From: Pseudoalteromonas espejiana DSM 9414 | GTDB lineage: Bacteria; Pseudomonadota; Gammaproteobacteria; Enterobacterales; Alteromonadaceae | Length of the DNA stretch: 64,000 bases | Direction: 5' to 3' | Assembly: GCF_002221525.1 (NCBI RefSeq) | Contig: NZ_CP011028.1 | Location: 3,571,501 to 3,635,500, forward strand | Shown here: positions 11,798 to 22,010 of the stretch, piece by piece | How positions within the stretch are numbered: the stretch's first letter is position 1 | How the letters are laid out: each line of letters starts with the position of its first letter | The notes under the pieces: generated by a model | Told to the model about the DNA's origin: nothing | Databases searched by the model: none | What the model saw: the letters and a program-made list of their open reading frames with translations, nothing else | Program-made: the position numbers and the translations under genes

Positions 11798-13417
11798 ATG
11801 AAACAATTAACCCAAATACCACCAACTTGGCAAAAGAAAGCATCGCCATTATTGGGTCTGCTTATTATTTTTTCTGGTTGGGGCTATAGCACGCAGACAC
11901 TAGCTGCTAGCGTTGATGCCGCTATTCCACAAGAAAGCTTATTTGAAGTGATTAGTGCCCGCGCAAAAAAACTAGCCGAACAAGAATATGTAGCCCCAAA
12001 AAATATAGAGCTAGATGCACTGAATAATATTGATTATCAAGATTACCGCTCAATTCGATTTAAAAAAGACAAATCGGTTTGGAAAGACGAAGGCTTATAT
12101 GAGCTGCAATTATTTCATCCAGGCTTTTTATATAAAACCCCTGTAACGATCAATACTGTAGAAGGTGACTCTAAGCGAAACCGCTTACCTTTTAGCACAG
12201 ACTTTTATCAATACGATGATACAGCAGCCCCTTTAAAAGACGAAATAGCTAAAGGCGTTGAAGGCACACAATTAGGCCATGCAGGCTTTCGTGTTCATTA
12301 CCCACTAAATACCAATGAATACAAAGATGAAGTAATGGTGTTTCAGGGCGCATCTTATTTTAGAGTGGTTGGCCCTAACCAAGTTTATGGTTTATCAGCA
12401 CGTGGTTTAGCTATTGATACCGCCGAAACATCGGGTGAAGAGTTTCCAACTTTTAAAGAGTTTTGGCTTGTAAAACCTAAGGCTGAGCAAACTAACATCA
12501 CTATTTTTGCTTTACTCGATAGCCCATCGGTTTCGGGGGCATACAAGTTTAATATAGACCCAACAACAAATATGTTAGTTGATGTAGATATGCAAATTTT
12601 TGCGCGTAAAGATATTATAAAACTTGGCGTAGCCCCATTAACAAGCATGTTTTACCATGGTGAAAACAGTACTAAGTTTTTTGATGACTACCGCCCTGAA
12701 GTGCATGACTCAGATGGCCTATTAACTCAATCTGCCGATGATAAATGGGTATGGCGCCCACTAAATAACCCTACCCAATTGAGCGTAACGTCATTTTCGT
12801 ACAACAACCCAAAAGGGTTTGGTTTAGCGCAGCGTGACCGCGACTTTAATAACTACCTAGATACCGAAGCACATTACCATAACCGCCCTAGCCTTTGGAT
12901 TGAGCCGCAAGGTGAGTGGGGAAATGGTCGAGTTGAGCTAGTAGAAATACCAACAGATACTGAAACTAACGACAATATTGTGAGTTACTGGGTACCAGAA
13001 AAACCGATGAAAACCGGTGATTCATTAAAACTAAGCTACAAAATGAGCACCTTTAATGCACACCTAACCCAACATGAAAAAGCCCGTGTAACACGCACCC
13101 GTATCGGCAGTGCAGCATTACCAGGTGAAGATAACCCGCCACCGCAAAGTCATCGCCAATTTACGGTTGATTTTGCAGGCCCCGATTTAAACAACCTGTC
13201 TGAAAAGCTAACGCTTAACCCCGATATACAGCTTACAGCAGGTGAAGTAAGAGATGTAACAGTGCAAAAACTTCCTAATTCTCTTGGTTGGCGAGTAGCG
13301 TTTAAAATTGCACCACAGGACGATCAACCCGTTGATATGCGTTTATCGTTAAAACTTCGTGATAAAGAAATTAGTGAGGTATGGAGCTATGTTTGGTACC
13401 CAAATGACATCAAGTAA
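11798..13417 (+). CDS. opgG: OpgG (MdoG), periplasmic glucan biosynthesis protein
   Basis: Periplasmic protein of osmoregulated periplasmic glucan synthesis, acting on the glucan made by OpgH. The MdoG fold covers nearly the whole mature protein, with family segments such as SYFRVVGPNQVYGLSARGLAIDTA, YNNPKGFGLAQRDRDFNNYLD and SLWIEPQGEWGNGRVELVEIP. An N-terminal signal sequence ends near TLAAS. An ATG at 11792 is in frame but touches the ribosome binding site AAAGGA (11786-11791), so ATG 11798 is chosen. It overlaps opgH and forms the usual opgGH operon. Confidence 0.95.
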   Translation: MKQLTQIPPTWQKKASPLLGLLIIFSGWGYSTQTLAASVDAAIPQESLFEVISARAKKLAEQEYVAPKNIELDALNNIDYQDYRSIRFKKDKSVWKDEGLYELQLFHPGFLYKTPVTINTVEGDSKRNRLPFSTDFYQYDDTAAPLKDEIAKGVEGTQLGHAGFRVHYPLNTNEYKDEVMVFQGASYFRVVGPNQVYGLSARGLAIDTAETSGEEFPTFKEFWLVKPKAEQTNITIFALLDSPSVSGAYKFNIDPTTNMLVDVDMQIFARKDIIKLGVAPLTSMFYHGENSTKFFDDYRPEVHDSDGLLTQSADDKWVWRPLNNPTQLSVTSFSYNNPKGFGLAQRDRDFNNYLDTEAHYHNRPSLWIEPQGEWGNGRVELVEIPTDTETNDNIVSYWVPEKPMKTGDSLKLSYKMSTFNAHLTQHEKARVTRTRIGSAALPGEDNPPPQSHRQFTVDFAGPDLNNLSEKLTLNPDIQLTAGEVRDVTVQKLPNSLGWRVAFKIAPQDDQPVDMRLSLKLRDKEISEVWSYVWYPNDIK

Positions 13418-15356
13418 CAAAGGCACTGGCACGCCAATGCCATTCAAAACACTGCGTGTATGGTTATTTGCTATTGCAGCATTAACGACCTCAGGGTACG
13501 GCATCTCTATTATGTTTGAAATTTTAAGTTCAAACGGAATGACCTTGCTTGAATATGCACTATTAATTTTATTCTCTATTACTTTTGCGTGGATAGTAAC
13601 GGCATTTTGTAGTGGAACAATCGGCTTTGTGCTGCAATTGCTGCGTATTGACCCACTCACCTTAAGACGTATTAAGCCAATTAAGTTTGACAATGCGGCG
13701 CTTGCACAGCAAAAAACAGCTGTGGTTATGCCTATCTACAATGAAGACACCCACCGTGTTATTGCAGGCTTTGAAGTAAGCCTACAATCATTAAAAGAAA
13801 CAGGGCAACTTGCCAACTTTGACTTTTACTTACTAAGCGATACACAAGACCCTGAAATAGCACAAAACGAGCTAAGCGCGTGGCATGCATTATGCGAGCG
13901 TTTAGGCGATACAGCTAAACAGGTTTTTTATCGTCGCCGTGAAGACAACAAACACCGTAAAGTGGGTAATTTAACTGACTTTTGTGAACGTTGGGGTAGC
14001 CAATACGATCATATGATTGTACTTGATGCCGATAGCGTAATGACGGGCAAATGTATGCTTGAGCTTACCACAAGCATGATAAACAACCCGCAAGCAGGTT
14101 TAATTCAAACTATCCCTATTCCGGTTCGCCAAGATACCTACTTTGGTCGTTTTTTACAGTTTGCTTCAGTGCTTTACAGTCCAATGCTAGCAACGGGTTC
14201 TGCTTTTTGGCAAACCGATAAAGCGAACTACTGGGGCCACAATGCCATTATTCGTGTAGAAGCATTCATTAATTATTGTGGTTTACCAACACTTGAAGGT
14301 AACGCCCCGTTTGGTGGTGAAATTTTAAGTCATGACTTTGTTGAAGCATCATTGCTACATAGCGCAGGGTGGGACGTACTCCTGCTTAGCGATATTGAAG
14401 GTAGCTACGAAGAAGTGCCGAGTAATATTTTAGATTATGCCATTCGCGACAGACGCTGGGTTCAAGGTAACATTCAGCATTTAGGGTTATTAGGTTCTTC
14501 TAAGTTAAAATTAATGAGCAAGTTTCACTTTTTATTAGGTGCAACCGCTTATATTTCATCGCTTATTTGGTTATCTATGCTTGCACTAAGCACTATAGAT
14601 GCCGTTACACGCGCTCTTAATAGCGATGTGTACTTTAACCGTGTTTATCAGTTATTCCCTACATGGCAAATAGCTAAAACAGACTTAATAGACTCGCTGC
14701 TTTATTTAACTATTGTCATATTACTTATGCCTAAATTAATGGGCGTAATTGTAACACTGGTACACAGAAATAAGCGTTTTGGTGGCTCATTTAAGCTCAT
14801 ACTAGGGTCAATAATTGAAACCGTATTTGCCATTATTGTTGCGCCACTAATGATGGTGTTTCATGCCTACTTTGTAGTGTGCGTATTTTTAGGTAAAAAG
14901 GTTAAATGGGATGCACAACCACGAGAAGGCCGAATGGTACCTTGGAAAGAAGCATTTGGTTATACGCTATTTTCAACTCTAGTCGCTATAGTGTGGGGCG
15001 CAACAGCCTATTACTTTACGCCAGTATTCTTTTGGTGGTTATCGCCAATATTGCTTGGCCTATTACTAGGCGCACCGATTATTCGATACACCAGCAGCAT
15101 TAAGCTAGGGGTACAGCTACGTAAAATGGGTATATTTATTTGCCCTAGTGAAGTAGATAATGACCCAATGCTAAATAACCTCAAAGAGCACCTAAAAGAG
15201 ATTTCGGTACCTGAGGCAGGGCAATACCCTAAAACTATACCAACGCTGCCACAAGAGCATTTAGTGGTTATGCCAATACAAAGCTTTAATAAATCAAAGC
15301 CTCATTTGCCAAAGATGAAAGCGCTAAGAGCTAAAGCCATTAAGAAGTTTAATTAG
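13389..15356 (+). CDS. opgH: OpgH (MdoH), glucan glucosyltransferase
   Basis: Inner membrane GT2 glycosyltransferase that makes the beta-1,2-glucan backbone. GT2 motifs: AVVMPIYNED, the DxD metal motif in LDADSVM (about residue 213), SHDFVEASLL, and DRRWVQGNIQH, which matches the QxxRW-type acceptor motif. Membrane helices flank the catalytic domain (about 20-80 and 385-570). Start chosen at ATG 13389, 9 bases after GAGG and inside the 3' end of opgG; ATG 13404 or 13437 remain possible. About 655 residues against roughly 850 in E. coli: most of the cytoplasmic N-terminal extension is missing. Confidence 0.92.
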   Translation: MFGTQMTSSNKGTGTPMPFKTLRVWLFAIAALTTSGYGISIMFEILSSNGMTLLEYALLILFSITFAWIVTAFCSGTIGFVLQLLRIDPLTLRRIKPIKFDNAALAQQKTAVVMPIYNEDTHRVIAGFEVSLQSLKETGQLANFDFYLLSDTQDPEIAQNELSAWHALCERLGDTAKQVFYRRREDNKHRKVGNLTDFCERWGSQYDHMIVLDADSVMTGKCMLELTTSMINNPQAGLIQTIPIPVRQDTYFGRFLQFASVLYSPMLATGSAFWQTDKANYWGHNAIIRVEAFINYCGLPTLEGNAPFGGEILSHDFVEASLLHSAGWDVLLLSDIEGSYEEVPSNILDYAIRDRRWVQGNIQHLGLLGSSKLKLMSKFHFLLGATAYISSLIWLSMLALSTIDAVTRALNSDVYFNRVYQLFPTWQIAKTDLIDSLLYLTIVILLMPKLMGVIVTLVHRNKRFGGSFKLILGSIIETVFAIIVAPLMMVFHAYFVVCVFLGKKVKWDAQPREGRMVPWKEAFGYTLFSTLVAIVWGATAYYFTPVFFWWLSPILLGLLLGAPIIRYTSSIKLGVQLRKMGIFICPSEVDNDPMLNNLKEHLKEISVPEAGQYPKTIPTLPQEHLVVMPIQSFNKSKPHLPKMKALRAKAIKKFN

Positions 15357-15377
15357 CGCGGTTATAGTACTAACACT

Positions 15378-15407
15378 AAAAAGGAGCACATAATGCTCCT
15401 TTTTTTA
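15378..15407 (+). terminator. Rho-independent terminator after opgH
   Basis: AAAAAGGAGCA pairs with TGCTCCTTTTT (15394 onward) around CATAA, followed by a T tract. It ends the opgGH unit. Confidence 0.9.
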
Positions 15408-15490
15408 TACCTATAACATTATCTATATACGTAATTTTTAATCATTTTAAGAAGCCGAACTTGCATTAGCTGCGTTATAAATATCGCGTT

Positions 15491-15680
15491 TATACCAATT
15501 TGCTTAATTAAATGAGTTATACCTATCCGCATAATTAAGTGATCTATTTTGAGGATGGAAAAGCGTGTTGATAGCAAGGCAAAAAACTCGCTATTTAGTT
15601 GTTCTAAATGAGAATTTTTTAACGCAGAGTGCGACACGTCTAGCCCCTAAAAATGATTAAGTATTATTGCGCATTGGTAT
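15491..15680. repeat. Intergenic inverted-repeat element (MITE/REP-like)
   Basis: A non-coding block of about 190 bases bounded by ATACCAAT (15492-15499) and its complement ATTGGTAT (15673-15680). Inside, AAAAAACTCGCTATTTA (from 15581) can fold imperfectly on TAAATGAGAATTTTTT (from 15605) around a short loop. The left end is duplicated in near-direct copies at 15491-15516 and 15518-15543. I recall similar elements between genes of Pseudoalteromonas, but only this copy is in the window. It has no coding capacity and fills most of the opgH-fusA gap. Confidence 0.6.
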
Positions 15681-15752
15681 TACCAACCTACTAGATTATA
15701 AAAAGTATAAGCCACTTACCTTCTAGCTATATAAACATAAATAACAGGCAAT

Positions 15753-15783
15753 AAAAAACCCGCAACATGTGCGGGTTTTTTTA
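15753..15783 (-). terminator. Terminator after fusA
   Basis: AAAAAACCCGC pairs with GCGGGTTTTTT around AACATGT. Read leftward, a T tract follows the stem just after the fusA stop. The structure has T tracts on both strands, so it could also stop rightward transcription. Confidence 0.88.
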
Positions 15784-15800
15784 AAGAGTAAAAGTGCTAA

Positions 15801-17885
15801 TTACTTAGCCGCTTTTTTCTCTTTTTCTGCAGCGATTACAGTGTCAGCTACGTTTTGTGGACATGCTGCGTAGTGTGAGAACTCCATAGAGAACTGACCA
15901 CGGCCTGATGTCATTGTACGTAGTGAACCGATGTAACCGAACATTTCTGATAACGGAACGTCAGCTTTAATACGAACGCCAGTTAAACCAGCTTCTTGGT
16001 CGCTTAGCATACCACGACGACGGTTAAGGTCACCGATTACGTCACCAACGTGATCTTCTGGAGTGAACACGTCAACTTTCATGATTGGCTCAAGAAGCTG
16101 TGCGCCCGCTTTAGGGATCGATTGACGGAAAGCGCCTTTAGCTGCGATTTCGAATGCGATTGCAGATGAATCCACGGCGTGGAAGCCACCGTCGAAAAGC
16201 TCAACTTCAACGTCAAGTACTGGGAAGCCAGCTAGAACACCTTCACCCATCATTGACTTAAAGCCTTTCTCAACTGCAGGCCAGAATTCTTTAGGTACGT
16301 TACCACCAACAACTGATGAAGAGAACGTGAAGCCTGAAGCAACTTCGCCTGGCTTGATACGGTAGTCGATTTTACCGAACTGACCAGAACCACCAGATTG
16401 TTTCTTATGCGTGTAGCTATCTTCGATTTCACGAGTGATAGTTTCACGGTAAGCAACCTGTGGTTGACCAACGATAAGGTCTACGCCGTAAGTACGCTTA
16501 AGGATATCTACTTTGATATCTAAGTGAAGCTCACCCATACCTTTAAGGATAGTTTCGCCTGAATCTTCATCAGTCTCAACTTGGAAAGACGGATCTTCTG
16601 CAACCATTTTACCGATAGCAACACCCATTTTCTCATTACCGCCTTTATCTTTAGGCTGTACAGCAATCGAGATTACTGGAGTTGGAAATACCATTGGCTC
16701 AAGAGTTACTGGGTCTTTCGGATCACATAGAGTGTGACCAGTTTGTACGTTTTTCATGCCTACGATTGCAATGATGTCACCAGCTTGTGCTGAAGTTAAC
16801 TCTTTACGCTCATCTGCTTGCATCTCAACCATACGGCCAACACGCTCTGTTTTACCAGTAAACGAGTTAAGGATAGTGTCACCCTTGTTAAGTTTACCAG
16901 AGTAAATACGTACGAATGTTAATGCACCAAAACGGTCATCCATGATCTTAAATGCTAACGCTTTAAACGTTTCATCAGCAGATACGATTGCATGCTCGCC
17001 GTTTTCAACACCTTCTTCATCCATAAGAGGTTGAGGATCAACTTCTGTAGGAGATGGTAAGTAATCAACAACAGCGTCTAGTACTAGTTGAACACCTTTG
17101 TTTTTGAATGCAGAACCACAGAATGTAGGGAAGAAAGCAAGGTCACGAGTACCTTTACGGATACAACGCTTGATATCTTCTAAAGAAGGTACTTCACCTT
17201 CCATGTACGCTTCCATTAGGTCATCGTCTTGCTCTACAGCAGTTTCGATAAGCATTTCATGGTATTCGTCTACTTTGTCAACCATGTCTGCAGGAACGTC
17301 TGTGATTTCGTAGTTTTCAGGAAGACCAGTGTCATCCCAAACGTATGCTTTTTTAGTAAGAACGTCTACAACACCAACGAAGTCATCTTCAATACCGATT
17401 GGTAAAGTCATAACTAGTGGTACAGCACCAAGTACTTTACGTACTTGCTCAGTTACACGGTAAAAATCAGCACCCATACGGTCTAATTTGTTTACGAAGA
17501 TAATACGTGCAACTTCTGATTCGTTAGCGTAACGCCAGTTAGTTTCTGATTGTGGCTCAACACCACCAGAACCACAGAATACACCAACACCGCCGTCTAA
17601 TACTTTAAGTGAACGGTAAACTTCAACTGTGAAGTCAACGTGTCCAGGAGTATCGATAACGTTGAAACGGTGATCTTTCCAGAAACAGCTTACTGCCGCA
17701 GACTGGATAGTAATACCGCGCTCAGCTTCTTGATCCATGAAGTCAGTAGTAGATTCACCATCATGAACCTCACCTGTTTTATGGATAGTACCTGTAAGCT
17801 TCAGGATACGCTCAGTAGTAGTGGTTTTACCCGCATCAACGTGCGCGAAAATACCAATGTTTCTGTACTTCGATAAATCTGCCAT
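15801..17885 (-). CDS. fusA: Elongation factor G (stand-alone copy, probably EF-G 2)
   Basis: Translational GTPase that drives ribosomal translocation or, for some second copies, ribosome recycling. G motifs: [15 protein letters not shown] (G1), ERGITIQSA (G2), DTPGHVDF (G3), [10 protein letters not shown] (G4) and CGSAFKNKG (G5). Domains II to V follow, with the domain IV tip around [10 protein letters not shown]. Its 694 residues are slightly shorter than the usual str-operon EF-G, and no rpsL, rpsG or tuf is nearby, so I infer the second EF-G found in many marine gammaproteobacteria. Whether it is fusA or fusA2 cannot be settled from this window. Confidence 0.93.
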   Translation of the reverse strand: MADLSKYRNIGIFAHVDAGKTTTTERILKLTGTIHKTGEVHDGESTTDFMDQEAERGITIQSAAVSCFWKDHRFNVIDTPGHVDFTVEVYRSLKVLDGGVGVFCGSGGVEPQSETNWRYANESEVARIIFVNKLDRMGADFYRVTEQVRKVLGAVPLVMTLPIGIEDDFVGVVDVLTKKAYVWDDTGLPENYEITDVPADMVDKVDEYHEMLIETAVEQDDDLMEAYMEGEVPSLEDIKRCIRKGTRDLAFFPTFCGSAFKNKGVQLVLDAVVDYLPSPTEVDPQPLMDEEGVENGEHAIVSADETFKALAFKIMDDRFGALTFVRIYSGKLNKGDTILNSFTGKTERVGRMVEMQADERKELTSAQAGDIIAIVGMKNVQTGHTLCDPKDPVTLEPMVFPTPVISIAVQPKDKGGNEKMGVAIGKMVAEDPSFQVETDEDSGETILKGMGELHLDIKVDILKRTYGVDLIVGQPQVAYRETITREIEDSYTHKKQSGGSGQFGKIDYRIKPGEVASGFTFSSSVVGGNVPKEFWPAVEKGFKSMMGEGVLAGFPVLDVEVELFDGGFHAVDSSAIAFEIAAKGAFRQSIPKAGAQLLEPIMKVDVFTPEDHVGDVIGDLNRRRGMLSDQEAGLTGVRIKADVPLSEMFGYIGSLRTMTSGRGQFSMEFSHYAACPQNVADTVIAAEKEKKAAK

Positions 17886-17917
17886 TATTTTACTCTTAAT
17901 AAAGTCGATAAATTATT

Positions 17918-17933
17918 CGGCGGGAGTATAGCA
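17918..17933 (-). promoter_or_regulatory. Probable fusA promoter (extended -10)
   Basis: On the minus strand TGCTATACT (17925-17933 in plus coordinates) gives an extended -10 with TATACT; the expected start is near 17918, leaving a leader of about 33 bases before the ATG. No good -35 is visible, as is common with extended -10 promoters. Confidence 0.5.
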
Positions 17934-18090
17934 TTACTTAAAGCGAACATCACCATACAAGTCGCTTAAAATGCAATCAATTCAATAAAATTTTTTTAGA
18001 TTTGAAAGATGTGGCATTTAAATAACACTGATTATTATATAAACCACTAAAACTATTATGTTTTATTCTTGTAATCTTGGTTTTAGAAAG

Positions 18091-18816
18091 TTACTTAATT
18101 ATTTTGTAGCAACGCTCCGGTCGACCAATACTGCCGTAGCTTTGATCAGCACTTAGCTTTTCTGACTCTAGTAAAAACTCTAAATAGCGCCTAGCAGTTG
18201 AACGACTCACCCCAACTAAATCGCCCATTTGTTGAGCAGTAAAGGCACTGGCGTCATGTTGTACAAATGCATCATGAATTTTCTGTAAGGTAAGCTGATC
18301 AACCCCTTTTGGTAACCTAACTGTTGGTTTAGTTTGCTCTTTAGAGCCAAACAAAGAGTCCACCATAGACTGGGTTACTTCGTTTGCATCAGAAAAACAT
18401 TGCTGGCGCGTTTCAAAACGCGCTAACGCTTGATCTAAGCGGTTTAACATTAACGGTTTAACTAAAAAGTCGCAGGCACCTAGCTGCATTGCTTTTTCAA
18501 GCGTTTCGACTTCTTTAGCCGCCGTTAGCAGCATTACTTCACTTTTAATTTCACGGCGGCGTAAATCCGATAGTAAATCCAGTCCGTTACCATCAGGCAG
18601 GTGTATGTCGAGCAAAATAAGATCAGCCTCTATGGCTTGTAACAAGGCTGTTGCAGTACTTAAATTACCTGCAATACCAACCACCTGATACTGTGCTTGG
18701 CGCAAGCTCTGCTTTGCAATTTGACTTCCCGCAGCACCGCCTGGCAGCAATAAATACTGCGCAATAAGCTGCGCTACTTCAACTTCGTCTTCAATTATAA
18801 TTACAGAATAGGTCAT
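18091..18816 (-). CDS. CitB/DcuR-family response regulator
   Basis: Receiver plus DNA-binding output of the two-component system encoded by the adjacent kinase. Receiver acidic residues are in IIEDE; the phospho-acceptor is D70 in LILLDIHLPDGNGLDLL, with the lysine in FLVKPLML. The C-terminal helix-turn-helix (about 185-235: FTAQQMGDLVGVSRSTARRYLEFL) is the CitB/DcuR type. About 14 extra residues (LPGGAAGSQIAKQSL) follow the first receiver helix compared with DcuR. It is the last gene of the operon, 15 bases after the kinase, and should regulate the Tct transporter and porin upstream. Confidence 0.9.
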   Translation of the reverse strand: MTYSVIIIEDEVEVAQLIAQYLLLPGGAAGSQIAKQSLRQAQYQVVGIAGNLSTATALLQAIEADLILLDIHLPDGNGLDLLSDLRRREIKSEVMLLTAAKEVETLEKAMQLGACDFLVKPLMLNRLDQALARFETRQQCFSDANEVTQSMVDSLFGSKEQTKPTVRLPKGVDQLTLQKIHDAFVQHDASAFTAQQMGDLVGVSRSTARRYLEFLLESEKLSADQSYGSIGRPERCYKIIK

Positions 18817-18831
18817 GCTTATTTACTCTTA

Positions 18832-20454
18832 TTATTTTGGAATATAAACACTTAAGCGCGCCCCTAGTAAGTCAGACTCACCTATTTCTAAACTACCACG
18901 GCACGAGTCTAAATTGGTTTTAACCAAATACAAACCAATACCATGTTGCGCCCCAGATTTAGAGCTAAATTGTGGCGTAAAAATAACCTCATGGTCTGAG
19001 CCTAAACCAAACCCAGTATCTTCTACATCAAATAATAAAGTCTGACTGGTTTCATCCACGGTCACTCTTACCACCGGGGCGCGAGTATCTGAAGCTCTAA
19101 TAGCCGCTTCAATGGCGTTATCTATTAAGTTGCCTAAAATGGAGACTACCCTTTCGAGCATATCTTTGCGCGCTATAACACCTAGCAGGCTATCTGGGTT
19201 TAGCGCTAATGTAACATTAAGCTCTCGCGCTTTATGGTATTTACCTACTAGCAAACCGGCTAGTACAGGGTCTTGAATTCGTTCAAGTAAGTTATGAATT
19301 TGCGCTTGAGAGCCTTGGCTCTCTTGCCCTATAAGTTCAATTGCTTGCTCATTTTTACCCATTTGCACCAAAGCCCCAATCAGGTTTAGTTTATTTGAGT
19401 AATCATGGGTTTGCACACGTAGTAGCTCAGCAAATGCTTGTACTTTTGTTAGCTGCTGGCTTAAATATTCTAGCTCATCCGATGGGCGCATACTGAGTAA
19501 AATGCCATCGGCCTGCCCTTGAACTTGTAAAGAAAAGCGCGACAAAATAATCCGTTTATCTGCTGCAAATAGCTCAAACCCAACAATTTTACGGCTTTGA
19601 TTTCGTAGTAAAAATTCAGCATGTTCTGGCAGTAGGTCTTCAAGGGTGAGGTTTTTATTAATGGTAGATGTTGGTTTATCCAAAATTTCGCAGGCACGTT
19701 GGTTTAACTTTCGGACTTTGCCATCGGGCTCAAGTGCAATAATACCGCTGCGAACCGTATTTAAAATAGCATCCTGCTCTGAAAATAACCGTCCTATTTC
19801 ATCAGGTTGTAAGCCAAATATTGCATTGCGTACTCGCTGCCCAATATAAACAGCCGCTACAATACTCAAGCCAACAAGCAGCAGTCCCCAAATAAGTATT
19901 TCAGCACTACGCGATAAAATAAGCGGATTAATTGATTGCACCAAAAAGCCAACAGACACTAAGCCTATAATTTCATTATTAGCATTATATACGGGTACTT
20001 TTCCACGAATAGACTCCCCCATACTGCCATGCGCAACCGATATATAGCGCTCGCCATTAAGGGCGTTTTTGCTATCTCCCCCAACCATAGGTTTGCCAAT
20101 TTTGTGCTCATCTGGGTGTATAATGCGCAGCGCATTAATATCGCCAACTACAATAAAGTCAGCACCAGTGAGCTCTGTGAGGGTCTCTATTTGCGAGTTA
20201 AACGCTGATAAGTCGCCTTTCTCCTCTAACGCATTTATTACATCTGTACGTGTTGCAACACTATTAGCTACAGCCAATGCTTTATCACCTATGTGGTTAT
20301 GTAAACTTTGCGCTGTAAGTTGATACACCAACGCCCCAAACAATATTGCTTGTAAAACACATAGCCCTGTTACCCAAATAATTAAACGTGTTTCTAATCG
20401 TTTAGGCTTTTTGACCATGCTTTGCAAAGGATTTAGCTTGTTGGTGTTGATCAT
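18832..20454 (-). CDS. CitA/DcuS-family sensor histidine kinase
   Basis: Membrane sensor of a carboxylate-responsive two-component system. Order: TM1 (about 24-46), periplasmic Cache/PASp domain (about 47-180), TM2 (about 182-205), cytoplasmic PAS (about 222-320), then the kinase with H350 in RVQTHDYSNKLNLIG, N box GNLIDNAIEAA and G boxes DVEDTGFGL and GIGLYLVKTNL. The periplasmic domain keeps the pattern R-x-x-H (RIIH, 110-113) and R-G-K-x-P (150-154) that holds citrate in CitA, and GGDSKNALNG. Citrate or a related tricarboxylate is therefore the likely signal. It lies 8 bases after tctA and is probably cotranscribed. Confidence 0.92.
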   Translation of the reverse strand: MINTNKLNPLQSMVKKPKRLETRLIIWVTGLCVLQAILFGALVYQLTAQSLHNHIGDKALAVANSVATRTDVINALEEKGDLSAFNSQIETLTELTGADFIVVGDINALRIIHPDEHKIGKPMVGGDSKNALNGERYISVAHGSMGESIRGKVPVYNANNEIIGLVSVGFLVQSINPLILSRSAEILIWGLLLVGLSIVAAVYIGQRVRNAIFGLQPDEIGRLFSEQDAILNTVRSGIIALEPDGKVRKLNQRACEILDKPTSTINKNLTLEDLLPEHAEFLLRNQSRKIVGFELFAADKRIILSRFSLQVQGQADGILLSMRPSDELEYLSQQLTKVQAFAELLRVQTHDYSNKLNLIGALVQMGKNEQAIELIGQESQGSQAQIHNLLERIQDPVLAGLLVGKYHKARELNVTLALNPDSLLGVIARKDMLERVVSILGNLIDNAIEAAIRASDTRAPVVRVTVDETSQTLLFDVEDTGFGLGSDHEVIFTPQFSSKSGAQHGIGLYLVKTNLDSCRGSLEIGESDLLGARLSVYIPK

Positions 20455-20462
20455 TTATCTCT

Positions 20463-22007
20463 CTATTGAGCTTGCTCTTGCTGTAACTTAGACGCTGTTT
20501 TATCTGCACGGCGCTGCTTTAAGTAATCCTTTAAAGGAAACAACAGCACTAAAATAGACAGTATAAAAATACTTAACGTGAGTGGTCTGTCCCATAAAAA
20601 GCTTAAAGAGCCATCTGAAATCATCATTGAGCGACGAAAGTTACGCTCAATCATGTCTCCTAAAATAAAGCCCAGTAACAATGGTGCCATTGGAAAGGCC
20701 AATAGGCGCAATACTAACGCAACCAAAGCTACGCCAACCATCATAAATAAGTCGAATGTGTTAAACGACACCAAGTACACACCAATTAAACTAAAGAACA
20801 AAATCATAATGGTTAATACCGACTTTGGCATTGCCAATACTTTTGCGAAATAAGGAATGAGTGGCAGGTTTAAAATTAATAAAACAATATTGCCAAAATA
20901 CATACTTACAATTACAGACCAAAACACACTAGGGTTTTCTTGCATAAGCATTGGACCTGGCTGAATGCCGTAAGCGATTAGTGCCCCAAGCATAATAGCC
21001 GTAGTGCCAGAGCCTGGAATACCTAAAGTTAGTAAAGGAACAAACGAGCCTGTGCACGCAGCATTATTTGCAGATTCAGGGGCGGCTAAACCACGTAAAG
21101 AGCCCTTACCAAACTTATCTTTTAGGCCTTTAGGTGCCAAATTTCGCTCAGTGGCATACGCCATAAAGCTAGCAATAGTGGCGCCGGCGCCAGGTAAAAC
21201 ACCAACAATAAACCCTAAGAATGACGAACGGCCAACAACCGGTGCCATATCTTTAACTTCGTCTTTTGTTAATTTAGTTGAGCCAATTTGTGGGGTGTCT
21301 GAATCATTCAGGCTTTTAGCATCTTTTTTCTCTGGCTTAACAACATTAATTAATGCCTCAGCAAGGGCAAACGTTGCCATTGCAATTAATAAAAAGCTAA
21401 TCCCATCAAGTAAGTCGGCTTGGCCAAAGGTAAAGCGCTCAGTACCCGATGACGGGTCTATACCTACCGTTGCCAACATTAAACCAAATACGGTCATCAT
21501 CATTGCTTTTAAAAACTGACCTTTATTTGAAAATGCAGCAATGGCTGTTAAACCTAAAAACATAAGTACAACATAATCAGGAGACTGAAAACTCAACGAC
21601 ACCTTTGCTAATAAAGGCGCGGCAACCATAAGTAATATGGCGCCTATTGTTCCGCCTATAAAGGAAGAATAAGCAGCAATAGCCAAAGCTTTACCTGCAT
21701 GACCTTGCTTTGCCAGTGGATAGCCGTCAAAAGATGAAGCCACCGTACCCGCCACCCCCGGCGCATTAATTAAAATAGATGACGTAGAGCCGCCAAAAAT
21801 TGCGCCATAATAAACACCGGCCATTAAAATCATACCCGAATCAGCGCCTATGCTATAAGTAATCGGGATCATCAAGGCTATTGCAGTTATAGGCCCAAGC
21901 CCAGGTAACATACCAATAAACGTACCCACCAAACAGCCAGCTATCACGTACATTAAATTATTAAAGTCGAGCACGGTCGACAAACCAAGCATAATTCCAT
22001 CAAACAT
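20463..22007 (-). CDS. tctA: TctA, large permease subunit of tripartite tricarboxylate transporter
   Basis: Polytopic membrane subunit of a TTT-family uptake system that uses a periplasmic binding protein rather than ATP. The family signature GLGPITAIALMIPITYSIG and the mirrored GVLPGAGATIASFMAYATER are visible, with about 11-12 hydrophobic segments. Its 514 residues are typical. It follows tctB after three bases; the sensor kinase comes next. The substrate is probably citrate or a related carboxylate, inferred from the neighbouring CitA-type sensor. Confidence 0.95.
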   Translation of the reverse strand: MFDGIMLGLSTVLDFNNLMYVIAGCLVGTFIGMLPGLGPITAIALMIPITYSIGADSGMILMAGVYYGAIFGGSTSSILINAPGVAGTVASSFDGYPLAKQGHAGKALAIAAYSSFIGGTIGAILLMVAAPLLAKVSLSFQSPDYVVLMFLGLTAIAAFSNKGQFLKAMMMTVFGLMLATVGIDPSSGTERFTFGQADLLDGISFLLIAMATFALAEALINVVKPEKKDAKSLNDSDTPQIGSTKLTKDEVKDMAPVVGRSSFLGFIVGVLPGAGATIASFMAYATERNLAPKGLKDKFGKGSLRGLAAPESANNAACTGSFVPLLTLGIPGSGTTAIMLGALIAYGIQPGPMLMQENPSVFWSVIVSMYFGNIVLLILNLPLIPYFAKVLAMPKSVLTIMILFFSLIGVYLVSFNTFDLFMMVGVALVALVLRLLAFPMAPLLLGFILGDMIERNFRRSMMISDGSLSFLWDRPLTLSIFILSILVLLFPLKDYLKQRRADKTASKLQQEQAQ

Positions 22008-22010
22008 AAC

